Positions 8,237-15,877 of a stretch of DNA of 64,000 bases are shown in pieces; the stretch's first letter is position 1, and the number at the start of each line of letters is the position of its first letter. The stretch is from the NCBI GenBank assembly GCA_023419605.1, contig JAEZXR010000053.1, positions 1 to 64,000 on the forward strand, in the 5' to 3' direction. Under the pieces are notes generated by a model that saw nothing but the letters and a program-made list of their open reading frames with translations, was not told the origin of the DNA and did not search any database. The stretch is from Bacillota bacterium (GTDB taxonomy: Bacteria > Bacillota > Clostridia > Acetivibrionales > JAEZXR01). The translations under genes were made by a program, and so were the position numbers.

Positions 8237-9415
8237 CTACCTGTTTTCCAGACAAATCAGTTCTGTATTTTCGATCGCCGACGCAATAAGCGCATCCAGT
8301 TCCAGCGCCTCTTCCGATTCAAGAATCTTATCCATTTTGGGCTTGGTATTTGGATGCTTTGCCACAAAAACAGTACAACAATCCTCATAGGGTAAGATGG
8401 AAGTTTCAAAGGTATTGATTTTTCTGGCAATCTCAATGACTTCATTTTTATCCATACCGATCAGGGGACGTAAAACCGGCATTTTTACTGCCGCATTAGT
8501 CACCGCAAGGCTTTGTAATGTTTGGCTGGCCACCTGTCCAACGCTTTCTCCCGTGATCAGCGCCAGAGAGCCTGTTTTCTCTGCAATTTTCTCGGCAATA
8601 ATCATCATGACTCTTCGCATAATGATAGTCAGCTGCTCTTCCGGGCATTTATCATTGATCTCCAGCTGTATATCCGTAAAAGGCACTACATGAAGATTAA
8701 CCCTTCCGCAATAGCTTGCCAAAATTTTCGCCAGATCAATGACCTTTTCCTTGGCTCTTTCGCTGGTATAGGGATAGCTATAGAAGTGAACAGCATCTAC
8801 TTCCACTCCCCGTTTGGCGATCATCCACCCAGCCACCGGACTGTCGATCCCCCCTGACAGCAGCAGTGTGGCCTTACCGTTACTTCCAACCGGCATACCG
8901 CCATTGGAAGGGATAATTTCAGAATAGATATATGTATTTTCTCTTACTTCCACATAGAGAGTGAATTCTGGTTTGTTTACATCTACATTCAGCGCAGGAA
9001 TGGATGTTAGGATGTGAGCCCCCAGTTCTCTGCTGATTTCAGGAGATTCCATAGGAAACTTTTTATTTCCTCTTTTTGTTTCTACCTTGAAAGTGGAATA
9101 CCCCCTTCTTTCTACCAATTCCTTCACCAGAATAAGCGCATGGTCCTTTATCACTTCAAAATCAGTATCAATCTTCCAAACAGGGCTGACGGATACAATC
9201 CCAAATACTTTGGTCAGCTTTTCCAGAGCCGCTTCAAACTCATACTCTTCTGTTTCGGGTTCAACATATATTCTGGATTGGGATTTGATTACAGCGATCT
9301 TCCCCATTCCGTTTAATGCCCTTCGGATATTTTTAATCAGCTTATCTTCAAACACCGGCCGATTCAATCCTTTGAGTGCGATTTCCCCATATCTTACCAG
9401 TATAACCTTTTTCAT
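8237..9415 (-). CDS. thiI: tRNA 4-thiouridine synthase
   Basis: Adenylates U8 of tRNA and inserts sulfur, and can also serve thiamine thiazole synthesis. The 392-residue form has an N-terminal ferredoxin-like/THUMP region (about 1-165) and the PP-loop ATPase motif SGGIDSPVAGW near residue 187, and it ends without the rhodanese domain of the enterobacterial enzyme. Short ThiI proteins take sulfur from a dedicated cysteine desulfurase. That partner is encoded immediately upstream: the thiI ATG overlaps the desulfurase stop as ATGA, with GGAGG inside the upstream gene, so the two are translationally coupled. Confidence 0.95.
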   Translation of the reverse strand: MKKVILVRYGEIALKGLNRPVFEDKLIKNIRRALNGMGKIAVIKSQSRIYVEPETEEYEFEAALEKLTKVFGIVSVSPVWKIDTDFEVIKDHALILVKELVERRGYSTFKVETKRGNKKFPMESPEISRELGAHILTSIPALNVDVNKPEFTLYVEVRENTYIYSEIIPSNGGMPVGSNGKATLLLSGGIDSPVAGWMIAKRGVEVDAVHFYSYPYTSERAKEKVIDLAKILASYCGRVNLHVVPFTDIQLEINDKCPEEQLTIIMRRVMMIIAEKIAEKTGSLALITGESVGQVASQTLQSLAVTNAAVKMPVLRPLIGMDKNEVIEIARKINTFETSILPYEDCCTVFVAKHPNTKPKMDKILESEEALELDALIASAIENTELICLENR

Positions 9416-10575
9416 CTTTTACCTCCGCGTTTTATCTGTATTTTAGGAACAATTTCCTTTAATGCTTCTACAGTTTTTTCAATATCATTTTCCGTGTTCC
9501 ATGCAGAAAAACTAAAGCGTATAGCTCCGTCGATATATTTACCATCAAGACCGATAGCCCTTAGTACGTGACTGTGAATGTTCTTTCTGGAAGAACAAGC
9601 CGATCCGGTAGAAACGAATATATTCTTCTCTTCCAGATGATGCAGCAGTACCTCCGATTTCAGATTTGCAAAGGAGATATTAAGAATATAGGGTAATGAT
9701 CCCTCTGAAGAGAGCACCCTGTAATCTTCCATTTCCTCTTCCAGCTTCTTAATAAAAAGCTGCCGGAGCCCTGCAACCTTTTCATGGTTTTGGGTAAGGC
9801 TTTTAAAAATAGTCTCAGCCGCCAGCCCAAAGCCGCAAATTCCCGGAACATTCTCTGTCCCGGATCGGAGAAGAGTCTCCTGCCCTCCGCCGAAAACGAT
9901 GGGCTTTATCTTCACCGGCTTGCCCACGTAGAGAGCGCCTATGCCTTTAGGACCATGTATCTTGTGTGAACTCACGGACATCATGTCGACACCCATCTTT
10001 TGGGGAGTAATCAGTAACTTTCCATAAGCCTGTACAGCATCCATATGGATGGCAGTATCCCTGTTAATGGAATTTTTAATCCGTACAACCTCTTCCATGG
10101 GCTGGACCGCACCAATTTCATTGTTTACATAAATCATGCTGATTAATGCTGTTTCCCTGCTAATCTTGGCCCTAAGCTGTTCCAGATTTATTACGCCCTT
10201 TGCATCCACATCGATATAATCAACCTTGTATCCTTTGGCTGCCAGGTATTTGAATACCTCCAGTACCGATGGATGCTCAATCGTTGTGGTGATGACATGA
10301 TTTCCCTTCCTGGGATTGGCCTCCAGAAACCCTCGGATCGCCAGATTGTTAGACTCTGTACCGCCGGAGGTGAAGTAAATCTCCTTGCTGTCCGCACCAA
10401 GGGTACCTGCTATGGACTCCCTAGCCTTCCGCACCAGTTTTTCCGCCTCAATCCCCTTTGTATGGAGGGATGATGGGTTTCCATATATATTTTTGCTGAT
10501 TTCACCTATATATTCAATGACCTCGTCAAAAGGCCTGGTTGTTGCGCTGTTATCCAGGTAAATCTCTTTGTACAT
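9412..10575 (-). CDS. Cysteine desulfurase (NifS/IscS class, ThiI partner)
   Basis: A PLP enzyme that turns cysteine into alanine and passes persulfide sulfur to ThiI. About 387 residues from ATG 10575, which has GAGAGG 6 bases upstream; an in-frame TTG at 10581 is less likely. Seen: YLDNSATT at the N-terminus, TSGGTESNN (about 70), the PLP lysine in SSHKIHGPKG near residue 205, and the persulfide cysteine loop STGSACSS near residue 322. Operon with thiI is the arrangement of the Bacillus nifZ-thiI pair, so tRNA thiolation is the likely main job. An Fe-S cluster role cannot be excluded. Confidence 0.93.
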   Translation of the reverse strand: MYKEIYLDNSATTRPFDEVIEYIGEISKNIYGNPSSLHTKGIEAEKLVRKARESIAGTLGADSKEIYFTSGGTESNNLAIRGFLEANPRKGNHVITTTIEHPSVLEVFKYLAAKGYKVDYIDVDAKGVINLEQLRAKISRETALISMIYVNNEIGAVQPMEEVVRIKNSINRDTAIHMDAVQAYGKLLITPQKMGVDMMSVSSHKIHGPKGIGALYVGKPVKIKPIVFGGGQETLLRSGTENVPGICGFGLAAETIFKSLTQNHEKVAGLRQLFIKKLEEEMEDYRVLSSEGSLPYILNISFANLKSEVLLHHLEEKNIFVSTGSACSSRKNIHSHVLRAIGLDGKYIDGAIRFSFSAWNTENDIEKTVEALKEIVPKIQIKRGGKR

Positions 10576-10602
10576 TCCCAACCTCTCTTTTCTATAGGGA
10601 GA

Positions 10603-10690
10603 GTGAAAATATTACTTCATCTTTTTTGCGGGCCCGCCATGGAATCCATGAAGGGTGTAGCAAAATTTATAGATGAAGTTATATTTTCAC
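10603..10690. repeat. Family I palindromic element, copy A (88 bp)
   Basis: The ends are 20-base inverted repeats with one mismatch (10603-10622 and 10671-10690, outer sequence GTGAAAATATTACTTCATCT). The centre holds GCGGGCCCGC and CATGGAATCCATG. Reverse-complemented, it aligns almost base for base with copy D at 54471-54557, and less closely with copies at 22821 and 37407. No coding. It fills the 347-base gap between the desulfurase gene and the rightward TPR gene; the rest of that gap is A+T-rich with no further gene seen. Confidence 0.85.
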
Positions 10691-10937
10691 CGACCCACAA
10701 TATATTTGACATTAGTTATTCTAACATATTATCACATTTTTAACCATAAAAACTGCTGTTTTTCCTTTTATAACCTTATAGGGCGTATAATTCTTCTACC
10801 GCCTCCCGCATTCATTCTCTGCCTTTTCACCTTCTCATATTTATGGTAGTATCTAAGGGTAATATATACAAAATACTATTCATCCTATTTGGATTCATAT
10901 AATGTAACAGGAGAGATGCAGATTGCGTGAGGCTACA

Positions 10938-12719
10938 ATGTTTTGGATAAAAAGATTTGAAAGAAGGTTGAATAATCGGCGGATTGTTTTTGGTTCTATC
11001 GCACTATTGACTTTGCTGGTATATTGCAATAGCTTTTTAGCTCCTTTTACACTGGATGATTTCAGTTCCATATCAAACAATTATGCGATTCGTAATCCCT
11101 TTCATCCAGGAGCCATTTGGAACTTTTATTCAAATCGGTTTATCCTTTACTACACCTTGTCCATTAATTATTTTATTCATGATACGGCAGAACTGGGTTA
11201 TCACATTACGAATGTAGCGATCCACATCGTGAACGGTATGCTGGTATTTCTGATATTATATCGCATACTGGGCTTAACCCCTTCTTCTTCAAAAATACCG
11301 GGACGATACAGAAATATCCTTTCACTGCTATCAGCCCTTATTTTCGTATGCCATCCGCTGCAGGTGAATGCAGTAACCTATATCGTCCAAAGAACCGCTG
11401 CTTTGGCAGCAACCTTTTATTTCCTCTCCATTCTGTTTTTCATTAAATATCGCTTATCCGACAAAATGGGGCATTTCATATTTACTTTACTTTTTATGCT
11501 GATGGCTATGTTTACTAAGGAAAATACCATTACCATTCCTTTTATGCTCATCCTGCTGGAATTTATATTTTTCCTGGGTGATGGTAAAACTACATGGAAA
11601 AAGAGGCTCTTTTTCCTCTTCATACTGTTGCTGACAGTTCCTATTATTCCGGGAACCAACCTTTTTCTTAAGGGCCACAGTCAAAGCGATCCGGGTGTCA
11701 GTTTCAAAGCCAGCACTGCCATGGATCGATTTCATTATTTTTACACACAGCAAAATGTAATTGTTAAATATATAAAACTTCTGTTTGTTCCCATAGGCCA
11801 AAACTTTGACTACAGCAATGATTTTCCTATCTCCAAAACGCTCTGGGAAAACGGTTCTTTCCGTTCATTCCTCCTACTGTGTACCATTGGCCTTTTCGGC
11901 CTGGCAAACCTTCGAAGGAACAAACTGATGGCACTGGGAATCCTGTGGTTTTTTATGGGATTAGCTGTGGAGTCCTCCTTTATTTCCATCAAAGACGTTT
12001 ATTTTGAGCATCGGCTATACTTTCCCGTAGTAGGATATATCTTGTTTCTTTTGGGGCTCGTATTTATGGAGAAAGGCAGAGAGAAAAAAACTTTTATATT
12101 CAAAAAGCCCGTGTTATGTTTTATTTTTATTGCGAGCCTTTTAATTCCTTTTTACTCTACTCTTACGCTGTATCGCAACTATGTATTCAGCGACGGCATC
12201 CGCTTATGGTCCGATGTAGCAAAAAAAGCACCAAAAAGCGATAGAGCCCACTGCATCCTGGGTACGAACTATCTGGATGCCTATGAAAGTGATAAGATAA
12301 AGGATGAAAAAGATCTCCAAAGGGCGGAAGAAGAGTTAAAAAGGGCCATAGAGCTAAATGAGTATAACGATACAGCCCACTGCAACCTCTCAAAGGTATA
12401 TTATCTCAAAAAAGATTATGAGCAATGTATCGAGGAAGCCCAAAAGACCCTTCGCATGGCAAGCTCAACCTATGCATATCATAACTTGGGACTCGGCTAT
12501 AAGGAACTCGGAAAAAACAAGGATGCTATTGAAGCCTTCCTCTCCGGGTACAGACTGGACAACAAGTGTACTTTTATACTAAAAAGCCTTGGATATACTT
12601 ACTACGAGATAGGCGATAATAAAAACGCGGCTTTCTATTTCGAAGAGTTTCTGAAGTATAATATTTACTCGGATAACGAAGAAGTTCGAAAGAAGCTGGA
12701 AGAGATCAAATCAAGGTAA
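10938..12719 (+). CDS. Multi-pass membrane protein with C-terminal TPR repeats (TMTC/PMT-like)
   Basis: About 593 residues. The first 400 contain roughly ten membrane segments. LAPFTLDDFSSI near residue 35 is the luminal acidic loop typical of GT-C mannosyltransferase folds, and HPLQVNAVTYIVQR near 140 is a signature shared with TMTC-type proteins. From about 430 to the end there are four or five TPR units (for example AYHNLGLGYKELGKNKDAIEAF). Relatives transfer sugars from a lipid carrier, but substrate and acceptor are unknown here. A TTG at 10923 with AGGAGAG upstream would add five residues; ATG 10938 has GTGAGG. It stands alone on the plus strand among leftward genes. Confidence 0.75.
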   Translation: MFWIKRFERRLNNRRIVFGSIALLTLLVYCNSFLAPFTLDDFSSISNNYAIRNPFHPGAIWNFYSNRFILYYTLSINYFIHDTAELGYHITNVAIHIVNGMLVFLILYRILGLTPSSSKIPGRYRNILSLLSALIFVCHPLQVNAVTYIVQRTAALAATFYFLSILFFIKYRLSDKMGHFIFTLLFMLMAMFTKENTITIPFMLILLEFIFFLGDGKTTWKKRLFFLFILLLTVPIIPGTNLFLKGHSQSDPGVSFKASTAMDRFHYFYTQQNVIVKYIKLLFVPIGQNFDYSNDFPISKTLWENGSFRSFLLLCTIGLFGLANLRRNKLMALGILWFFMGLAVESSFISIKDVYFEHRLYFPVVGYILFLLGLVFMEKGREKKTFIFKKPVLCFIFIASLLIPFYSTLTLYRNYVFSDGIRLWSDVAKKAPKSDRAHCILGTNYLDAYESDKIKDEKDLQRAEEELKRAIELNEYNDTAHCNLSKVYYLKKDYEQCIEEAQKTLRMASSTYAYHNLGLGYKELGKNKDAIEAFLSGYRLDNKCTFILKSLGYTYYEIGDNKNAAFYFEEFLKYNIYSDNEEVRKKLEEIKSR

Positions 12720-12804
12720 GATTAAAGCAAGCATTCTATAAATTCAGCTTCCCGTCTGTCAAAGTATCGTCAGAGTATGCAAAAAGATTGACTGCCCGCT
12801 TCTA

Positions 12805-12846
12805 TAAAAAAGAAATAGCTGCCTGAGTGCAGCTATTTCTTTTTTT
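12805..12846. terminator. Bidirectional terminator
   Basis: AGAAATAGCTGC (12811-12822) pairs perfectly with GCAGCTATTTCT (12829-12840), with a 6-base loop. T-runs follow on both strands (12839-12846 rightward, 12806-12810 leftward). It ends the convergent TPR gene and the Cys-rich small gene, whose last codons overlap the stem. Confidence 0.88.
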
Positions 12847-13009
12847 CCAGCTTTTTAAAGAACTCATTTATATCCACAGACCGGAATTCTTCCGGGCTGT
12901 CAATGCACTTTCCGCAGTCATCGCACCGCTTGTCCTCTTCCAAATCGCACATGTCGCATTCACCGCAGTTCACGCATTCTCTGTCGTATAGCATGCACTC
13001 CTCTGCCAT
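12833..13009 (-). CDS. Cysteine-rich small protein, probable metal binder
   Basis: A 58-residue protein with ten cysteines. They are clustered as CVNCGECDMC (about 13-22) and CDDCGKC (about 30-36), and it has an acidic middle and a lysine-rich tail. Spacing of CxxCxxC type suggests zinc or Fe-S binding, but I do not recognise a characterised family. ATG 13009 is preferred, with GGGGGAG about 10 bases upstream; the frame also holds an earlier ATG (13018) and TTG (13027). It lies downstream of the YneA-like gene with a 114-base gap that could hold its own promoter. An SOS link is possible but unproven. Confidence 0.75.
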   Translation of the reverse strand: MAEECMLYDRECVNCGECDMCDLEEDKRCDDCGKCIDSPEEFRSVDINEFFKKLEKKK

Positions 13010-13123
13010 GGTTTTCATCTCCCCCAAGAAAAACTTACAGTTCCCTCTATATTATTACATATTTCCAGTCGTATTGCCATAGGTATTTTAATTGGAGGTA
13101 TCGTAAAAACAAGCAGAAGGTGA

Positions 13124-13408
13124 TCATCTGGCTGGCAGTACAAGCATAGCACCTTCGTATATATCACTATTTTTTAGATGGTTTACCTCTTTGATTTTAT
13201 GTAAGTAAATTCGTATGTCGCCGTCGTCGCAGTTCGCTTTCGCCAGATCCCATAAGGTGTCCCCTTTTTGGATCATGACAATTTTTCCAGATGGTTCTTT
13301 ATAGCCATATGCAGTATAAGCAAAGGCCGTAATGATTAAAATAACAATAAGAGTCCCCATAAAAGCAGCAAACCTTTTTTTGTTTTTCAACACATATCTT
13401 CTTTTCAT
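13124..13408 (-). CDS. yneA: YneA-like LysM protein, probable SOS cell-division inhibitor
   Basis: A 95-residue protein. It has a basic N-terminus, one membrane anchor (about 15-36) and an extracellular LysM domain (about 45-93) with VMIQKGDTLWDLAKANC and YEGAMLVLP. This is the architecture of YneA, the Bacillus SOS division suppressor transcribed divergently from lexA. The gene faces lexA across three LexA boxes, and its own consensus promoter (13449-13477) carries a box in its spacer. ATG 13408 has GAGGTGG 6 bases upstream; an upstream TTG at 13477 would lie inside the promoter and is rejected. The symbol is by context and architecture, since sequence similarity among YneA proteins is low. 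Confidence 0.8.
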   Translation of the reverse strand: MKRRYVLKNKKRFAAFMGTLIVILIITAFAYTAYGYKEPSGKIVMIQKGDTLWDLAKANCDDGDIRIYLHKIKEVNHLKNSDIYEGAMLVLPAR

Positions 13409-13425
13409 AAAATCCACCTCATACG

Positions 13426-13437
13426 GAACAAACGTTC
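13426..13437. promoter_or_regulatory. LexA box 1 (GAAC-N4-GTTC)
   Basis: GAACAAACGTTC is an exact match to the Gram-positive SOS box core GAAC-N4-GTTC. It lies 12 bases downstream of the yneA -10 hexamer, where LexA would block early elongation or initiation. Confidence 0.85.
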
Positions 13438-13448
13438 TGATACAAGAA

Positions 13449-13477
13449 ATTATATCCAAACATACGTTCCTTGTCAA
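13449..13477 (-). promoter_or_regulatory. Sigma-A promoter of the yneA-like gene
   Basis: On the minus strand TTGACA (13472-13477) and TATAAT (13449-13454) are separated by 17 bases, full consensus. The second LexA box lies in the spacer, so repression by LexA is expected. Confidence 0.88.
13458..13469. promoter_or_regulatory. LexA box 2 (one mismatch)
   Basis: AAACATACGTTC matches GAAC-N4-GTTC except for the first base. It is positioned between the -35 and -10 hexamers of the yneA-like promoter. Confidence 0.65.
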
Positions 13478-13487
13478 TATTTTTTTC

Positions 13488-13499
13488 GAACACTAGTTT
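13488..13499. promoter_or_regulatory. LexA box 3 (one mismatch), at the lexA promoter
   Basis: GAACACTAGTTT matches GAAC-N4-GTTC except the last base. It touches the lexA -35 region (TTGATT, 13498-13503), so it fits autoregulation of lexA. Confidence 0.75.
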
Positions 13500-13525
13500 G
13501 ATTTTTTTGAAATATGTGTTACAAT
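13498..13525 (+). promoter_or_regulatory. Probable lexA promoter
   Basis: TTGATT (13498-13503) and TACAAT (13520-13525) have a 16-base spacer. It is the best sigma-A match upstream of lexA on the plus strand. It implies an unusually long leader of about 260 bases because a repeat element lies between it and the gene. Confidence 0.6.
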
Positions 13526-13552
13526 GATGATAAATGTAAGAAAAAACGTGTT

Positions 13553-13752
13553 CCCACCCCTAACCCCTCCCGGAAGGGGCAGCATTATTTGTCCGCTAAA
13601 GCGGCCAACAGGGTGGACTACGTCCCCCTGTACCCCCTGGAACTTCTATTACCTTTTGGAGGTGCAGGGGGCGAAAGCCCCTTTGCTCGGGGCCCTAGCC
13701 GCGAAAATCAGATTCCCTTCCCTTCGAGGAAAGGGGTAAGGGGATGGGTGGG
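13553..13752. repeat. Family II GC-rich palindromic element, 200 bp, in the lexA leader
   Basis: The ends are imperfect inverted repeats, CCCACCCCTAACCCC on the left and CCCACCCATCCCCTTACCCC on the reverse complement of the right. The inside holds several small hairpins (CCGCTAAAGCGG; GGGGGCGAAAGCCCC) and a CAGGG..CTACG..CCCTG block. Two open frames cross it but their codon use follows the repeat, not a protein. A shorter relative lies at 62166-62249 with the same order of parts. With flanks it fills the 384-base gap between the yneA-like gene and lexA. Confidence 0.8.
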
Positions 13753-13792
13753 CATTTGCAGCATATTTTATTAATTTCGCGAGGTGTATTGG

Positions 13793-14437
13793 ATGCAAAA
13801 GGATCTTAATGAAAAAGAACAGTTGATATTGAATTTTCTGAATAAGGAAGTTGAAGAAAAAGGCTATCCCCCCTCTGTTCGGGAGATTTGCAAAGCCGTT
13901 GGCTTGAAGTCAACTTCCACTGTACACGCCTACCTGGAAAAGCTGGAAAAGGGCGGGTTCATACATAAGGACCCAACAAAACCCCGGGCTTTGAAAGTGG
14001 TAGGAGAGAAAAAGAAAAGCACCCCCACCTTTTCTCGTGAAACTTATATCTCCAGAAAGGAAATGGTGGATGTGCCCATTATTGGGAGAGTGACTGCCGG
14101 CCAACCGATTCTGGCTGTTGAAAATATCGAAGATACATTCCCTTTACCGGTGGATTTCGTTCAGAACTCCAACGCTTTCATGTTAAAGGTACAGGGAGAC
14201 AGTATGATTGAGGCCGGTATTTTTGACAAGGATTTTGTTCTGGTCAAGCAGCAGGCTACCGCTAATAACGGAGATATCGTTGTCGCACTTTTGGAAGACG
14301 AAGCCACTGTAAAGACCTTTTTCAAGGAAAGGGATTGTGTCAGGCTGCAACCCAGAAATCAGTATTACGAGCCCATCCTTGTCAAGGATAATGTCTCTAT
14401 TTTGGGTAAGGTAATCGGAGTTTTCAGAAAGCTGTAA
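13793..14437 (+). CDS. lexA: LexA repressor, SOS regulator
   Basis: Represses DNA-damage genes and is inactivated when RecA-ssDNA triggers self-cleavage. 214 residues from ATG 13793 (GAGGTG 6 bases upstream; a GTG three codons earlier overlaps that ribosome site). The N-terminal winged helix includes PPSVREICKAVGLKSTSTVHAYL (motif range about 25-47). The cleavage bond is Ala-Gly in VTAGQP near residue 100. The catalytic Ser lies in GDSMIEAG near 134 and the Lys in ATVKTF near 172. All are intact. Three boxes fitting its operator lie upstream. It stands alone, followed by a terminator. Confidence 0.97.
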   Translation: MQKDLNEKEQLILNFLNKEVEEKGYPPSVREICKAVGLKSTSTVHAYLEKLEKGGFIHKDPTKPRALKVVGEKKKSTPTFSRETYISRKEMVDVPIIGRVTAGQPILAVENIEDTFPLPVDFVQNSNAFMLKVQGDSMIEAGIFDKDFVLVKQQATANNGDIVVALLEDEATVKTFFKERDCVRLQPRNQYYEPILVKDNVSILGKVIGVFRKL

Positions 14438-14449
14438 TAAAAGACAAGA

Positions 14450-14477
14450 ACAAAAGTGGCTTTGCCACTTTTGTTTG
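14450..14477 (+). terminator. lexA terminator
   Basis: ACAAAAGTGGC (14450-14460) and GCCACTTTTGT (14464-14474) form an 11-bp stem with a TTT loop. The U-rich 3' arm ends in TTTTGTTT. Confidence 0.8.
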
Positions 14478-14519
14478 CGCATGTGCCTTTCCGAAGCATG
14501 AGGAAAAACTGGTACGCGC

Positions 14520-14557
14520 AAAAAATCAGATATGCTTGAGCATATCTGATTTTTTTA
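14520..14557. terminator. Terminator between lexA and hfq (convergent)
   Basis: ATCAGATATGCT (14525-14536) pairs with AGCATATCTGAT (14539-14550) around a 2-base loop. A seven-T run follows rightward and a T-run leftward, so it can serve both the lexA and the hfq side. Confidence 0.85.
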
Positions 14558-14567
14558 TGTACTGTAC

Positions 14568-14816
14568 TTAGTCATTTCTATTGTTATCGTTAAAGATAAG
14601 GTTAACCATCTTCATTGGGCTGATGGTAGAGATCGCATGTTTGTAAACAAGCTGCTGTCTACCTTCACTGTCCAGAACTACTGTAAAGTTGTCAAATCCC
14701 TTTACAATCCCTTTAAGCTGAAAACCGTTAGTGAGATATATAATTACACCGATGTGTTCCTTCCTCACTTGATTTAAAAATACGTCCTGCAAATTGATAT
14801 TTCCTTTGTTAACCAC
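14568..14816 (-). CDS. hfq: RNA chaperone Hfq
   Basis: An Sm-like hexameric RNA-binding protein that helps small RNAs pair with mRNAs. 82 residues, the usual length in Firmicutes. Sm1 carries INLQDVFLNQVRKE and the GFQLKGIVKGFDNFTVVL strand pair (about 32-49). Sm2 has the near-invariant YKHAIST (about 58-64). It is the last gene of the miaB-ylbF-mutS-mutL-miaA-hfq row, 109 bases after miaA, and has GAGGAGG upstream. The tail NDNNRND is polar and short. Confidence 0.97.
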   Translation of the reverse strand: MVNKGNINLQDVFLNQVRKEHIGVIIYLTNGFQLKGIVKGFDNFTVVLDSEGRQQLVYKHAISTISPMKMVNLIFNDNNRND

Positions 14817-14924
14817 GTGAAATCCTCCTCTAGAATCCTTTTATATTATTTAATTAAATTCAATGTGCTCTAAACCATTTGTATCTGCCGTTTGTCACAC
14901 AATACTATTAGTATATCTCATATT

Positions 14925-15866
14925 TTACAAGAAAATTCCAGATGTTGCAATATAATTTTTGATATTTTTTAGGGCTTCATCAAAATCACCGCACTCATCC
15001 AGATCAACCCAGTGTATGTTTTCATACCTTTTGAACCACGTAATCTGCCTTTTTGCATACCGGCGGGAGTCCATTTTAATAATCTCCGCGGCCTCTTCCA
15101 AAGTCATTTCGCCCCTAAAGTACGCGAGTATTTCCTTATACCCCAGTCCCTGCATGGCTACTGCATTTCTGTCATAGCCTCTTTGAACGAGCTTCCTGAC
15201 CTCCTCAACAAGTCCCTTTTCCAGCATAATATCCACTCTTCGATTAATTCTATCGTATAGCTTTTGTCTGTCCATTTTCAAACCGATAAGTATATAGTTA
15301 AACCTCGGAGGATTTTGTCTGGATATTTCCTGATGATAGGAAATCGGCATTTTTGTGTATTCATATACTTCCAGTGCCCGTATCACCCTCTTTACATCAT
15401 TCACATGCAGTTTTTCTGCTGCTTCGGGATCTACCTCCCTAAGTTTGTCATGAAGATATTGGTTTCCTTTCTCCTCAGCCTCCTTTTTCAATCGTTCCCG
15501 AAGTTCCCAATCACTTGTTGTTTCGGTAAAATTTATATTATGGATTAGTGAATTAACATAAAGTCCTGTACCGCCTGCTACGATGGGAACTTTACCTCTT
15601 TGAAGTATTTCCTCGATATATTGGTAGGCTTTCTCCTGAAATCGTGCAACACTGAATTCTTCATCCGGAGTCACCTCATCCACCAGGTAGTGCTGAATGC
15701 CTTGCATTTCTTCAGCATCAGCCTTTGCTGTACCGATATCCATATATTTATATATTTGCATGGAGTCGGCAGAAATAATTTCTCCGTCTATTTCCTTGGC
15801 CAACTCGATGGAAAGCTTTGTTTTTCCGGAAGCTGTAGGCCCTACAATGATAATTACGTTGTCCAC
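14925..15866 (-). CDS. miaA: tRNA dimethylallyltransferase
   Basis: Adds the dimethylallyl group to A37 of tRNAs reading UNN codons; MiaB, encoded in the same row, then methylthiolates it. About 313 residues. The P-loop GPTASGKTKLS lies near residue 8-18, with DSMQIYKYMDIGTAK (about 34-48), RVIRALEVYE (about 161) and QITWFKR near the C-terminus. GTG 15866 is preferred because AGGGAGAG sits 5 bases upstream. GTG 15881 overlaps the mutL stop as GTGA and would add five residues, so coupling with mutL is possible either way. Confidence 0.95.
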   Translation of the reverse strand: MDNVIIIVGPTASGKTKLSIELAKEIDGEIISADSMQIYKYMDIGTAKADAEEMQGIQHYLVDEVTPDEEFSVARFQEKAYQYIEEILQRGKVPIVAGGTGLYVNSLIHNINFTETTSDWELRERLKKEAEEKGNQYLHDKLREVDPEAAEKLHVNDVKRVIRALEVYEYTKMPISYHQEISRQNPPRFNYILIGLKMDRQKLYDRINRRVDIMLEKGLVEEVRKLVQRGYDRNAVAMQGLGYKEILAYFRGEMTLEEAAEIIKMDSRRYAKRQITWFKRYENIHWVDLDECGDFDEALKNIKNYIATSGIFL

Positions 15867-15877
15867 AGTACTCTCCC

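Noticed and set aside
13514..13774. Two overlapping rightward open frames of 71-86 codons
   Set aside because: They coincide with the family II repeat, have no ribosome site, and their composition follows the repeat rather than a protein.
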